Shown: positions 53,572 through 62,267 of the stretch, in pieces
Layout of the letters: each line of letters begins with the position of its first letter
How positions within the stretch are numbered: the stretch's first letter is position 1
Assembly (NCBI GenBank): GCA_030149285.1
Contig: JASBRU010000004.1
Location: 248,001 to 312,000 of the forward strand
Source: Flavobacteriales bacterium
GTDB taxonomy: Bacteria; Bacteroidota; Bacteroidia; Flavobacteriales; JASBRU01
DNA: 64,000 nt
Direction of reading: 5' to 3'
The notes under the pieces: model-generated
What the model saw: only the letters and a program-made list of their open reading frames with translations
What the model was told of the DNA's origin: nothing
The model's database searches: none
Translations under genes and position numbers: made by a program

Positions 53572-54717
53572 ATGAAATTCGGAACCAAAGTTATTCACGC
53601 AGGACTAGAACATGACTCTGCAACCGGAGCAGTAATGACTCCTATTTACCAAACATCAACTTACGCGCAAGCATCACCGGGAGACCATAAAGGTTTTGAG
53701 TACTCACGTACCGGAAACCCAACCCGTGCTGCACTTGAGCGAAACATTGCAGCTATAGAAAACGGTAAGCATGGTTTGTGTTTTGGTAGTGGATTGGCTG
53801 CTATAGATGCAGTAATAAAGTTATTAAACCCCGGCGATGAGGTGATTTCTACCAACGACTTATACGGTGGTTCGTACCGAATTTTTACCAAGATATTTGA
53901 GAAATACGGCATCAAGTTTCACTTTGTAGGGATGCAAGACCCAGTGAAAATTGAGTCGATGATAAATGACAATACCAAACTGATTTGGGTAGAAACACCA
54001 ACTAACCCAATGATGAATATTATTGACATTGAGGCTGTAAGCAGAATTGCAAAAGCAAAAGGCTTGTTATTAGCGGTAGACAATACCTTTGCTACCCCAT
54101 ATTTGCAAAACCCAATAGATTTAGGGGCTGATATAGTAATGCACTCTGTAACCAAGTACTTAGGCGGCCACTCTGATGTGGTAATGGGTGCTTTGGTAGT
54201 AAATGATGATGCATTGGCAGAGCAGTTGTACTTCATTCAAAATAGTAGTGGAGCAGTACCGGGTCCACAAGACAGCTTTTTAGTACTAAGAGGTATTAAA
54301 ACCTTACACTTACGTGTACAAAGACATTGCGAAAATGGTGAGAAAGTAGCTCATTACTTAGCTTCTCATCCAAAAGTAGATAAGGTATATTGGCCGGGCT
54401 TTGAAAGCCATCCAAACCACGAGGTTGCCAAAAAGCAAATGCGTGGTTTTGGCGGTATGATATCTTTTACCCTAAAAGGTAATCGCATGGAAGATGCTCA
54501 TAAAGTAATCTCTACTATGCATGTGTTTACCTTAGCAGAATCGTTAGGTGGTGTAGAGTCTTTATCAGGACACCCTGCTACCATGACGCATGCTGCTATC
54601 CCAAAAGAAGATCGTGAAAAAACCGGAGTAGTAGATTCATTAATCCGCTTGAGTGTTGGTGTAGAGGATGCCGATGATTTATTGGCAGATTTAAAACAAG
54701 CTTTAGACAAGATATAA
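53572..54717 (+). CDS. Cystathionine gamma-synthase/lyase-type PLP enzyme
   Basis: A 381-residue PLP enzyme of the trans-sulfuration family. PLP lysine K195 in SVTKYLGGHSD, YSRTGNPTR at 44-52 and DLYGGSYRIF at ~96-105 are the hallmarks. It may be a synthase (metB) or a lyase (mccB-like); Bacteroidota genomes hold both, and the sequence alone does not settle it. Starts a small plus-strand run with the TrkA-like gene (one-base gap) and the SDR gene. No methionine genes are adjacent. Confidence 0.9.
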   Translation: MKFGTKVIHAGLEHDSATGAVMTPIYQTSTYAQASPGDHKGFEYSRTGNPTRAALERNIAAIENGKHGLCFGSGLAAIDAVIKLLNPGDEVISTNDLYGGSYRIFTKIFEKYGIKFHFVGMQDPVKIESMINDNTKLIWVETPTNPMMNIIDIEAVSRIAKAKGLLLAVDNTFATPYLQNPIDLGADIVMHSVTKYLGGHSDVVMGALVVNDDALAEQLYFIQNSSGAVPGPQDSFLVLRGIKTLHLRVQRHCENGEKVAHYLASHPKVDKVYWPGFESHPNHEVAKKQMRGFGGMISFTLKGNRMEDAHKVISTMHVFTLAESLGGVESLSGHPATMTHAAIPKEDREKTGVVDSLIRLSVGVEDADDLLADLKQALDKI

Positions 54718-54718
54718 T

Positions 54719-55396
54719 ATGATAGGTCAACGTTTTGCCGTAATTGGCTTGGGTCAGTTCGGTTCGGCTATTGCAAGAAACCTCTCTGAAAGAGGGGCTG
54801 AGGTAATAGCTATTGATTATAATGAAGACAATGTAGAGGCACTGAAAGATCACGTGGCTTATGCTGTAACCTTAGATGCTACAGATAAGAAAGCATTGCA
54901 ATCGCAAAACATAGAAGATATGGATGCGGTGGTAGTGTCTATAGGCGAGAACTTTCAGGGTTTGCTGCTATGTACCTTTATTTTACAAGAGCTAGAGGTA
55001 AAACGGATTATAGCCAGAGCACAAGGTCCTACACAACGTAAAATCTTAGAAAAAATGGGTGTTACCGAAATTCTTTCTCCGGAAGATGAGGTAGGTAACA
55101 ACGTTGCAGAGCAATTGGTAAACCCAAGTGTATTGATGTGTATGACTCTGCCGGATGATTTTGAGATTGTAGAGATTAAAGCTCCAAAAGCGGTTATCTC
55201 TAGGTCTTTAGATGATATAGGCTTGCGTGTAAAGTATAAGGTAAACCTGATAACGGTATTACGACAGTCTGAAAAAGACGGCAAGCATCATATTATTGGT
55301 GTACCTAAGTCTGATACTCAAATAGAAGAGAACGATATTATTGTAGTGTTTGGTAAAACACGAAACATCGATAGGTTTATCGAAATCAATAATTGA
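54719..55396 (+). CDS. TrkA/KtrA-like potassium uptake regulatory subunit
   Basis: A 225-residue protein with a RCK-N Rossmann domain (IGLGQFGSAIARNLSE at ~6-21, then an acidic strand end IAIDYNEDN) and a C-terminal RCK-C/TrkA-C domain (~140-225). The single-domain-pair size fits KtrA rather than two-repeat TrkA. It gates a Ktr/Trk potassium channel via nucleotides; no channel gene is in the window. It starts one base after the PLP enzyme stop and its stop overlaps the SDR start by one base, which supports co-transcription. Confidence 0.9.
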   Translation: MIGQRFAVIGLGQFGSAIARNLSERGAEVIAIDYNEDNVEALKDHVAYAVTLDATDKKALQSQNIEDMDAVVVSIGENFQGLLLCTFILQELEVKRIIARAQGPTQRKILEKMGVTEILSPEDEVGNNVAEQLVNPSVLMCMTLPDDFEIVEIKAPKAVISRSLDDIGLRVKYKVNLITVLRQSEKDGKHHIIGVPKSDTQIEENDIIVVFGKTRNIDRFIEINN

Positions 55397-56103
55397 TGAA
55401 TTATTACTTTATTACCGGTACTAGCCGTGGCATTGGCAAAGCAATAGCAGAACTGTTATTAATGGATGCCAATAATAAAGTAATTGGTATATCCAGAGAG
55501 CAGTCTATTAGTAATCCTAACTATAAACACATCACTTTTGATTTGAGTGATGAAAAGGCAATTACAAACTTCCAATTTCAGGTTCCTGATGATGCAAAAA
55601 AAGTTTGCTTAATAAATAATGCAGGTGCAATTGGGCAAATAAAACCACTTGGAGAAATAGATTCGATAAGTATTGTTAAAGTATTTACAATAAATACAAT
55701 AGCACCTTCTGTTTTAAGTAATAATTTTATAGCGCAATTAGCTAATCACTCGGCAAGAAAGACCATTTTAAATGTAAGCTCAGGTGCCGGAAAAAGGGCC
55801 ATAGAATCGTGGGCAACTTACTGTGCCTCTAAAGCAGCCATAGATTTATTTTCTGAAACAATAGCCAAAGAGCACCCTGAAATACGAGTGTATTCTATTG
55901 CTCCGGGGTTAGTTGATACACAAATGCAAGTAGAAATACGAAGCGCCAACAAAGAAGACTTTAAATATGCCAGTGTGTTTAAAGGCTATCATGATAATGG
56001 CGAATTGAATGACCCTAATACTGTTGCAGAGAAGTACATCAAAATCTTGAATAACCCTACCGATTACCCCGATGTTGTTTTTTCGTTGAGGGATATTGAA
56101 TAA
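55396..56103 (+). CDS. Short-chain dehydrogenase/reductase, benzil/sepiapterin reductase-like
   Basis: 235 residues from the ATG at 55396, which overlaps the previous TGA. Cofactor motif TGTSRGIG at 7-14, NNAG in the centre, and the catalytic SSGAGKRAIESWATYCASKAA giving Ser, Tyr and Lys. The C-terminal APGLVDTQMQ region resembles benzil reductase and sepiapterin reductase. A pterin role would suit the AGMO-like enzymes upstream, but this is speculative. Its position in a Ktr-like operon is unexplained. Confidence 0.82.
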   Translation: MNYYFITGTSRGIGKAIAELLLMDANNKVIGISREQSISNPNYKHITFDLSDEKAITNFQFQVPDDAKKVCLINNAGAIGQIKPLGEIDSISIVKVFTINTIAPSVLSNNFIAQLANHSARKTILNVSSGAGKRAIESWATYCASKAAIDLFSETIAKEHPEIRVYSIAPGLVDTQMQVEIRSANKEDFKYASVFKGYHDNGELNDPNTVAEKYIKILNNPTDYPDVVFSLRDIE

Positions 56104-56155
56104 TAGGGCAATTACGTCTTAATACTTTTCTATATTTATACTTAGTCTAAAAAAA

Positions 56156-56761
56156 ATGACAATGAGAGCCAAAACCCTACTATTAACAATGCTATTCTTA
56201 GCAGTTTCTTTTACAGCATTTTCTCAAGAGTATAAAAAAGAAATTCGAAAAGGGTTTAATGCCTATAATAGACTATTAATTTCTGAAAGATATGATGAAG
56301 CATTTGATTACCTAAATGATGACTTTTTACAATTGTTTCCTAAAAAACAATTAATAGAGGAGTTTAAAAGCATTACAGAAAATGATGTAATGAGCGTGAA
56401 AATTGTTGACCCATCAATACTTGAAGTTTATGATAGAGAAAAAATTGAGAAAAATTATTATGTAATACTGGTGTACTCGAATATTCTAAGAACAAGTTTT
56501 AAGTTGATAGAAGATGAAACGGCTGAGCAATATAGTTTACGTATGGCTGAAGCTAAAAAGGAGTTAGAAGCATTATTTGGTATAGAGAATGTTAAATATG
56601 ATAAGGATGAAACAGTATTTAACGTATATACAGAATCTAAGGTTGTAGCAACTTCTATAAATGGAGATAGCAATTGGAAGTATTTAGTAATAGACCCTTC
56701 CATTAAATTTGTATACGAAAGAATATTACCAAAAACTATTGTACAAAAAGCATTTCAATGA
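56156..56761 (+). CDS. Hypothetical secreted protein, tandem paralog A
   Basis: A 201-residue protein (a second start at 56162 is possible) with a signal peptide ending in AFSQ (residue ~24) followed by EYKKEIRKGF. The mature domain is of unknown family and about 175 residues, with an alpha/beta look and no cysteines. Its 3' end overlaps the start of the next paralog by four bases (ATGA), so the two are translationally coupled. Function unknown. Confidence 0.68.
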   Translation: MTMRAKTLLLTMLFLAVSFTAFSQEYKKEIRKGFNAYNRLLISERYDEAFDYLNDDFLQLFPKKQLIEEFKSITENDVMSVKIVDPSILEVYDREKIEKNYYVILVYSNILRTSFKLIEDETAEQYSLRMAEAKKELEALFGIENVKYDKDETVFNVYTESKVVATSINGDSNWKYLVIDPSIKFVYERILPKTIVQKAFQ

Positions 56762-57354
56762 AAACTATAACAAAGTTCTTAACGCTAATTTTTATAACAG
56801 CATCTATTACAGCATTTTCTCAAGAGTATAAAAAAAATATTGAGAAAGAGTTTTCAGCATATTTACAATTAATATTGAATGGAGATTTTGAACAGTCTAC
56901 GGAGTATATTATGGAAGAGATGTTCGAATATATTCCAAAAGAAACATTGGTTTCATTAATGGAGTCTATGCTAAATGACCCTGACATTAAAATGTCAATT
57001 AAAGACTCTAAAGTTATAGAGATAAATGATTCTAAAGAAATTGAAGGGAAGCATTATGCGATACTCATATATTCCAATTTAATGACAATGGAATTAGTGA
57101 AACAAGAAGATGAAACAGAGGAGGAGTATTCTTCTAGGGTTGACTTAACTATATCTTCTTTGAAAATTACTTTTGGCCCAGAAAATGTAACCTATAGTGG
57201 AGAAGGACCTATAGAAATTTATGCTAGAAAAAGAGCTTGTGCAGTTTCTCTTAATGGCGAAAGCCAATGGAAGTTTATTACTATACAGGAGAAACAAAGG
57301 TTTCTCTTAGAAAAAATATTACCAAAAGAATTAATAGAAGAGTTGTTCTGGTAA
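56758..57354 (+). CDS. Hypothetical secreted protein, tandem paralog B
   Basis: A 198-residue protein homologous to the preceding gene: signal peptide ending AFSQ, then EYKKNIEKEFSAY, a similar middle part (SKVIEINDSKEIEGKHYAILIYSNL against a like stretch in paralog A), and ending ILPKELIEELFW versus ILPKTIVQKAF. The four-base overlap with paralog A and equal length suggest recent tandem duplication with divergence. It is followed 12 bases later by a YcxB-like membrane gene. Confidence 0.68.
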   Translation: MKTITKFLTLIFITASITAFSQEYKKNIEKEFSAYLQLILNGDFEQSTEYIMEEMFEYIPKETLVSLMESMLNDPDIKMSIKDSKVIEINDSKEIEGKHYAILIYSNLMTMELVKQEDETEEEYSSRVDLTISSLKITFGPENVTYSGEGPIEIYARKRACAVSLNGESQWKFITIQEKQRFLLEKILPKELIEELFW

Positions 57355-57366
57355 CAACATAGCCTT

Positions 57367-57888
57367 ATGAAATTTATATACAGACTTACAAAAGAAGACT
57401 TACTGGTACATCTTTTATACAAGAATAGAAGTTTAAGAAAGAAGCTTCCAGCTAGAAGTGTTACTATAATCTTAATCTTGTTTCTTTTATCAATGGATAG
57501 ATATAAAAAGGATGGATTTGATGGGGCAATCGTACTAATATCAATAACTACAATAGTCTTTATCTATTACTCGTTTTTTATAAAATATGTATATAGATAT
57601 TTATATAAAGTACATATTGACAAAAAGTTAGCCCGAAAAGCTGATAAAGAAATAGTATTTCAAATAGAAGGAGAATATCTTTACCTAAAAGACAATATTA
57701 GTGAATGTAAATTACTTTTGTCAGCAGTTGAGGAGGTACATGAAATAGGTAAGTATTTCTTTTTAGAAACCTCACACGCGGATAGCATTGTAATCCCTAA
57801 AAGAGCCATAGAGAATAATAGCACATTTAAACTATTCTTAAGAAACCTAGATGTTGAGTATAATGAAAACCTAAAATGGAAGTGGTAG
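57367..57888 (+). CDS. YcxB-like membrane protein
   Basis: A 173-residue protein with two membrane helices at residues ~30-48 and ~55-78, then a C-terminal beta-rich domain of the YcxB type (SAVEEVHEIGKYFFLETSHADSIVIPKRAIEN). Family function is unknown. It is probably the last gene of the operon with the two secreted paralogs, and it is followed by the 401-base gap that contains repeat copy 3. Confidence 0.75.
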   Translation: MKFIYRLTKEDLLVHLLYKNRSLRKKLPARSVTIILILFLLSMDRYKKDGFDGAIVLISITTIVFIYYSFFIKYVYRYLYKVHIDKKLARKADKEIVFQIEGEYLYLKDNISECKLLLSAVEEVHEIGKYFFLETSHADSIVIPKRAIENNSTFKLFLRNLDVEYNENLKWKW

Positions 57889-57912
57889 GTTAATTTTTTA
57901 TTCTCTTCCTTT

Positions 57913-58268
57913 CCTTTTGCCTTGATGCAAAAGGAACAAAAAATCAAGAAGTGTTTGAGGAAATTTTTGCTTTGCAGCAAAACCGCTGCTAAATCTTACC
58001 GTTCCATGCCCTGCCTCCCTTTGGTCGGCGCAATTCCACTTGATTTACAGCTATTTCTGGAAACACTTCATTCTATTTGCCTTCTTTGAAGGCAACAAAG
58101 TGGCATCTTAAAATTCACGTAAAGAAAAACAAGTTTTTAAGCGTATAGAAACAAAAGCTGTTTGAGCCGTAGGCGAGTTCTTTTGTTTTAGCGTAAAACG
58201 CAGTTTTTTAGTGGATTTTGAGCGGCCTTGAATTTTTGGTTCGTTTTGTTTCAAGACAAAATGAACAG
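57913..58268. repeat. Nested inverted-repeat element, copy 3 (356 bp), core inverted
   Basis: Fills most of the gap 57889-58289 between convergent genes. Left arm 57913-57948 has the perfect hairpin CCTTTTGC-CTTGAT-GCAAAAGG; right arm 58225-58268 has TTTTGTTTCAAGACAAAA and ends ATGAACAG, as in copy 2. The core 57949-58224 is the reverse complement of the copy 2 core over its whole length. Because the arms are distinguishable and not flipped, this is a core inversion, not just opposite insertion. Confidence 0.83.
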
Positions 58269-58289
58269 GAAAGAGATATTTTAATTACA

Positions 58290-58691
58290 CTAAGCATATT
58301 TCAAGCAAAGCCTCAAGTCTTTAGCGCCCTTCAATAACATTCTTTCGATACTACCATTAGACTCAAATTTTGAAAAAAGGACATCATTTTCATTAAAGTC
58401 ATCTACAGCTAATTTTTCAGATATTAATGGAGTAAGCTCATTAATTCTGATGCTTTTTGTCGCCTTTCCATGTAAAGCTTCCCAGAAATTTTTAGGCTTA
58501 TATATTGTAATCAGGAAATAATCCTCAATGTTTTCATAAGAGATTGATATTTTTAACCTCTTACCTTTAAACTCAATATTGTAAAAGGCATTGCCTGCAT
58601 TGTATTCCTTACTAACTTTTAGGCTAAACTCTGATTGTAAAAAAGAATAGTATTCCTTTACGGCACTTATATACTTTACTTTTTCAATCAT
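58290..58691 (-). CDS. Hypothetical protein
   Basis: A 133-residue cytoplasmic protein I do not recognise. It lacks a signal peptide and is mixed alpha/beta, with strands KRLKISISYEN and DYFLITIYKPKNFWEALHG. It lies 11 bases downstream of trpS on the same strand and so is probably co-transcribed. Its 3' end is 21 bases from repeat copy 3. Function unknown. Confidence 0.6.
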   Translation of the reverse strand: MIEKVKYISAVKEYYSFLQSEFSLKVSKEYNAGNAFYNIEFKGKRLKISISYENIEDYFLITIYKPKNFWEALHGKATKSIRINELTPLISEKLAVDDFNENDVLFSKFESNGSIERMLLKGAKDLRLCLKYA

Positions 58692-58702
58692 TTTAAGAAA
58701 AG

Positions 58703-59671
58703 TTAATACCCCAATTTAGCCCTTACCCTAGCCAATACCTCTTTTGCTACAACCTTAGCTTTAGCAGCTCCCTTAGCAAGTTCTGCATCCAATTCGGGCA
58801 GGTTGTCCATGTAGTAGTTAAACTTCTCGCGTTCGGCTTTAAAGTTCTCTAAAATTAGCTCGTATAATGCCTGTTTTGCATGCCCATAACCATAGTTTCC
58901 GCCCAAATAGTTTTGACGCAGAACTTCAGTTTGCTCCGGGGTAGCTAGCAATTTGTATAAAGCAAATACATTATCGGTATCAGGGTCTTTAGGCTCTTCA
59001 AGTGGAGTACTATCAGTAACAATACCCATTACCTGTTTGCGCAATTGCTTTTCGGGTAAAAATATATCTATAAAGTTGTTGTAAGACTTACTCATCTTTT
59101 GCCCATCGGTACCCGGTACAATCATTACGTTTTCATCAATCTTAGCTTCAGGTATCACCAAGGTTTCGCCGTACTTGTAGTTTAGCGAACTAGCAATATC
59201 ACGGGTCATTTCTAAATGCTGAATCTGATCTTTACCCACCGGCACAAAATTGGCATCGTACAATAAAATATCTGATGCCATTAATACTGGGTAAGTAAAC
59301 AAACCTGCATTTACATCTGCCAATCGGCTAGATTTATCTTTAAACGAATGTGCATTCGTTAGCATTGGGTAGGGTGTCATGCAGTTTAGGTACCAAGTCA
59401 ACTCGGTTACCTCTGTTACATCAGATTGACGATAGAAAGTGTTTTTATCGGTATCAAAACCAAAAGCAAGCCAAGCTGCAGCTACAGAGTATGTATTGCT
59501 TTTCAATAACTCTGCATCTCTTATGGTGGTTAAAGAGTGTAAGTCTGCGATAAAAAAGAAAGAGTCGTTCGCTGCTTCTTGAGATAATTTGATGGCGGGT
59601 TTGATAGCGCCTAAAATATTACCCAAATGCGGACGACCTGTACTTTGAATGCCTGTTAAAATTCTTGCCAT
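58703..59671 (-). CDS. trpS: Tryptophan-tRNA ligase
   Basis: A 322-residue class I synthetase. The HIGH-type motif is P14-H15-L16-G17-N18 (TGRPHLGNILG) and the KMSKS motif is in DGQKMSKSYNNF. Length is normal for bacterial TrpRS. It is preceded by 43 bases shared with the divergent acyltransferase gene and followed by a small unknown gene 11 bases away. No T-box or leader peptide was seen. Confidence 0.96.
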   Translation of the reverse strand: MARILTGIQSTGRPHLGNILGAIKPAIKLSQEAANDSFFFIADLHSLTTIRDAELLKSNTYSVAAAWLAFGFDTDKNTFYRQSDVTEVTELTWYLNCMTPYPMLTNAHSFKDKSSRLADVNAGLFTYPVLMASDILLYDANFVPVGKDQIQHLEMTRDIASSLNYKYGETLVIPEAKIDENVMIVPGTDGQKMSKSYNNFIDIFLPEKQLRKQVMGIVTDSTPLEEPKDPDTDNVFALYKLLATPEQTEVLRQNYLGGNYGYGHAKQALYELILENFKAEREKFNYYMDNLPELDAELAKGAAKAKVVAKEVLARVRAKLGY

Positions 59672-59734
59672 TGTATTATTTGTTTACTCCGTAAAAGTAG
59701 AAAATTGGTAGCAATTGTGTAAACCTAAATTATT

Positions 59735-59742
59735 TACATTTG
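59735..59742 (+). promoter_or_regulatory. -7 promoter box of the acyltransferase gene
   Basis: TACATTTG with a TTG 17 bases upstream (59715-59717), a full Bacteroidota-type promoter. The GTG start is five bases downstream, suggesting a leaderless mRNA. Confidence 0.65.
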
Positions 59743-59747
59743 CGATT

Positions 59748-60494
59748 GTGAAAATAATAGGGAAAACACTTATTTTACTTTGGAAGTTTTGGTTTTTGCT
59801 TACAGCATTAATCACAATACTTATACTCCTGCCTTTTCTCATTATTTTTTCTGTGAGTCCTAAAACCTTTAAGCAGTTTTTTGTTTGCGAGCGTATTTGG
59901 GCAAAGGCAATGTTGTTTTTAAACGGCTTTCCATATAAAGTAGAGTACGAGGCTCCTATAGAAAAAGGCAAAAAATATATTTATTGCGCCAATCATTCTT
60001 CCTTAATAGATATACCATTAACGCTGGCCATTATACCCAATCCGTTTTTATTTATTGGTAAAGTAGAGTTGGCAAAATACCCGCTATTTGGCTATTTTTA
60101 TAAACGCACTAATATTTTGGTAGACAGGAGCAGTATAAAAAGTAGGCAAAAGGTATATGAAGATGCCAAAGTAAAAATTGATGAAGGCTACGGAATATGT
60201 ATTTACCCTGAGGGAGGTATACCCAGAGGCTTACCGAAATTAGGGAACTTTAAAATGGGTGCCTTTAAGTTGGCAATAGAAAAACAGATTCCAATAATTC
60301 CGATTACCTTTGCAGACAACCGTAGGTTATACCCTGCCGAGCTGTTTTTTAAAGGCAAACCGGGTTTACTGAGAGTAACCATTCATAAACCCTTAGAAGT
60401 TGAGGGGCTGACACTTTCAGATCAGCACAGACTAAAAGAGGAGTGTTATGATATTATGGATAAACGTTTAACCGAATATGGCGTAAACGCATGA
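59748..60494 (+). CDS. 1-acyl-sn-glycerol-3-phosphate acyltransferase (PlsC family)
   Basis: About 248 residues from the GTG at 59748; the frame extends to a TTG at 59715, but that TTG is the -33 element of the promoter. An N-terminal helix (~8-32) anchors the protein. The catalytic NHSSLID (HX4D) and the YPEGGIPRG (motif III) are present. It transfers an acyl chain to lysophosphatidate in phospholipid synthesis. The gatC start overlaps its stop by four bases. Confidence 0.88.
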   Translation: MKIIGKTLILLWKFWFLLTALITILILLPFLIIFSVSPKTFKQFFVCERIWAKAMLFLNGFPYKVEYEAPIEKGKKYIYCANHSSLIDIPLTLAIIPNPFLFIGKVELAKYPLFGYFYKRTNILVDRSSIKSRQKVYEDAKVKIDEGYGICIYPEGGIPRGLPKLGNFKMGAFKLAIEKQIPIIPITFADNRRLYPAELFFKGKPGLLRVTIHKPLEVEGLTLSDQHRLKEECYDIMDKRLTEYGVNA

Positions 60495-60787
60495 AAATAG
60501 ATAAAAAAGATTTTGATAAACTGGCACACCTTGCCAGACTAGAGTTTACTGATGAAGCCAGAGAAACCATGTTGAATGATATGGAAAAGATTGTAGGCTT
60601 TATAGATAAGATAAACGAGTTAGACCTAGAGGGTGTAGAGCCTTTGGTGTATGTAAACGAAGGCGAAAATGTATTGCGAGAAGATATAATGCGCCACGAT
60701 ATTACACAGCAAGAAGCCCTGAAAAATGCCCCACAAAAAGATACCGACTACATAAAAGTGCCTACTGTACTGACTAACAAGAAGTAG
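60491..60787 (+). CDS. gatC: Asp/Glu-tRNA amidotransferase subunit GatC
   Basis: A 98-residue protein with the GatC pattern: KLAHLARLEFTDEARE near the N-terminus, DKINELDLEGVEPLVY in the middle and NAPQKDTDYIKVPTVL at the end. It stabilises GatA in the GatCAB transamidosome for Gln-tRNA (and perhaps Asn-tRNA). gatA and gatB are not in the window. The four-base overlap with the acyltransferase indicates co-transcription. Confidence 0.93.
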   Translation: MKIDKKDFDKLAHLARLEFTDEARETMLNDMEKIVGFIDKINELDLEGVEPLVYVNEGENVLREDIMRHDITQQEALKNAPQKDTDYIKVPTVLTNKK

Positions 60788-60845
60788 TTTATTAAAAAGT
60801 GTGCTATGAAGTTGTTTAAAAACCTATTTAATTTAGTTTAGCAAA

Positions 60846-62267
60846 ATGGTTTTTAGCTCCAGTATATTTTTATTGTATTTCTTGCCCATATTTCTGCTAG
60901 TATACAACCTAGTTGGCAGAAAGCTTAAAAACTATGTGTTGCTTGCTGCCAGTGTGTTTTTTTACGCATGGGGCGCACCCAAATTTGTATTTGTAATTAT
61001 TGCCTCTACCATTATAGATTTTTATGTGGTAAAAAAACTACATCAATCAGAGGCTGAGAAAACCCGAAAACAACTCTTATTACTATCCATTACGCTCAAC
61101 TTAGGCTTGTTGGTGTTTTTCAAGTACTCCAACTTTTTTGTTGAGAATGTAAATAGCTTATTACAATCTTTTGGAGTAAAAGAAATTCCTTGGCTCAAAG
61201 TGGCTTTACCTATAGGTATATCCTTTTACACGTTCCAAACGCTTACGTATGCCATAGATATTTACCGAAGAGAATCGGTACCACTTAAAAAATTGACGGA
61301 TTACCTTTTGTATATCCTGTCTTTTCCGCAAATGATTGCCGGCCCTATTGTACGATTCAATTCTGTAGCCAAGCAAATTACCTCTCGTGTAGAAACGGAT
61401 AACGATAGGTTATTGGGCTTTTACAGGTTTTGTATTGGTTTGGCCAAAAAAGTGCTGATTGCCAATGTAATGGGTGAGCAGGCGGATGTGTACATGAATG
61501 GCAATTTTCAGGATTTAGAAATGGCGCAAGCATGGGTAGGTATTATTGCCTATACCTTCCAAATTTACTTCGACTTCTCCGGTTATTCTGATATGGCCAT
61601 TGGTTTAGGTAAAATGATGGGCTTTACTTTCCCGGAGAACTTCAACTCGCCGTATACCTCTAAAAACATATCGGAGTTTTGGCGTAGGTGGCACATCACT
61701 CTTGGAGGTTTTATGAGAGACTATTTATACATTCCTTTAGGTGGTAATAGAGTAAGTAGTAAAGGTAGGTTGTACTTTAACCTATGGTTGGTATTTTTCT
61801 TATCGGGCTTGTGGCATGGTGCCTCATGGAACTTTGTATTATGGGGAGTATATCATGGTTTCTTCTTAATTTTAGATAGGCTATTCTTGGTAAAAGTATT
61901 TAAGAAGCTAGGCAATGTACCAAGTGTAATATTTACCTTCTTTTTAGTGGTTATTGGTTGGGTTATTTTCAGGATAGAAGATGTAACTCAAATACCAATA
62001 TATATATCTAAGTTATTTGATTTTTCTACTATTCAAGCGCCAAAAACAATACCTGCCTTTTACAAAGTGGGTATTGTAGCCGCTATCTTCTCGTTTATTA
62101 CACTTAGCAAGTGGGGTAAAAAGCTAGAGCAGTTTATTTTTCATAACGAGGAATACAAATGGTATACACATGCCTTACTAGCATTAATGTCTATATTATT
62201 CTTAATTGTGTCTATCAGTTCAGTATCATCATCTGGCTTTAATCCGTTTATTTATTTTAGGTTTTAA
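60846..62267 (+). CDS. MBOAT-family O-acyltransferase, AlgI-like
   Basis: A 473-residue protein with about 11 helices. MBOAT motifs: FWRRWHITLGGFMRDYLYIP, and the active-site His in LSGLWHGASWNFVLWG. AlgI-type proteins pass acetyl groups across the membrane for O-acetylation of exopolysaccharides such as alginate. It is followed directly by two AlgJ/AlgX-like proteins, so the three act as one polysaccharide O-acetylation unit. The polymer is unknown. Confidence 0.93.
   Translation: MVFSSSIFLLYFLPIFLLVYNLVGRKLKNYVLLAASVFFYAWGAPKFVFVIIASTIIDFYVVKKLHQSEAEKTRKQLLLLSITLNLGLLVFFKYSNFFVENVNSLLQSFGVKEIPWLKVALPIGISFYTFQTLTYAIDIYRRESVPLKKLTDYLLYILSFPQMIAGPIVRFNSVAKQITSRVETDNDRLLGFYRFCIGLAKKVLIANVMGEQADVYMNGNFQDLEMAQAWVGIIAYTFQIYFDFSGYSDMAIGLGKMMGFTFPENFNSPYTSKNISEFWRRWHITLGGFMRDYLYIPLGGNRVSSKGRLYFNLWLVFFLSGLWHGASWNFVLWGVYHGFFLILDRLFLVKVFKKLGNVPSVIFTFFLVVIGWVIFRIEDVTQIPIYISKLFDFSTIQAPKTIPAFYKVGIVAAIFSFITLSKWGKKLEQFIFHNEEYKWYTHALLALMSILFLIVSISSVSSSGFNPFIYFRF

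Noticed and set aside
35803-58268. CRISPR array or IS element as the source of the repeats
   Set aside because: There are no regular short repeats with spacers, and no transposase frame lies inside or beside any copy.
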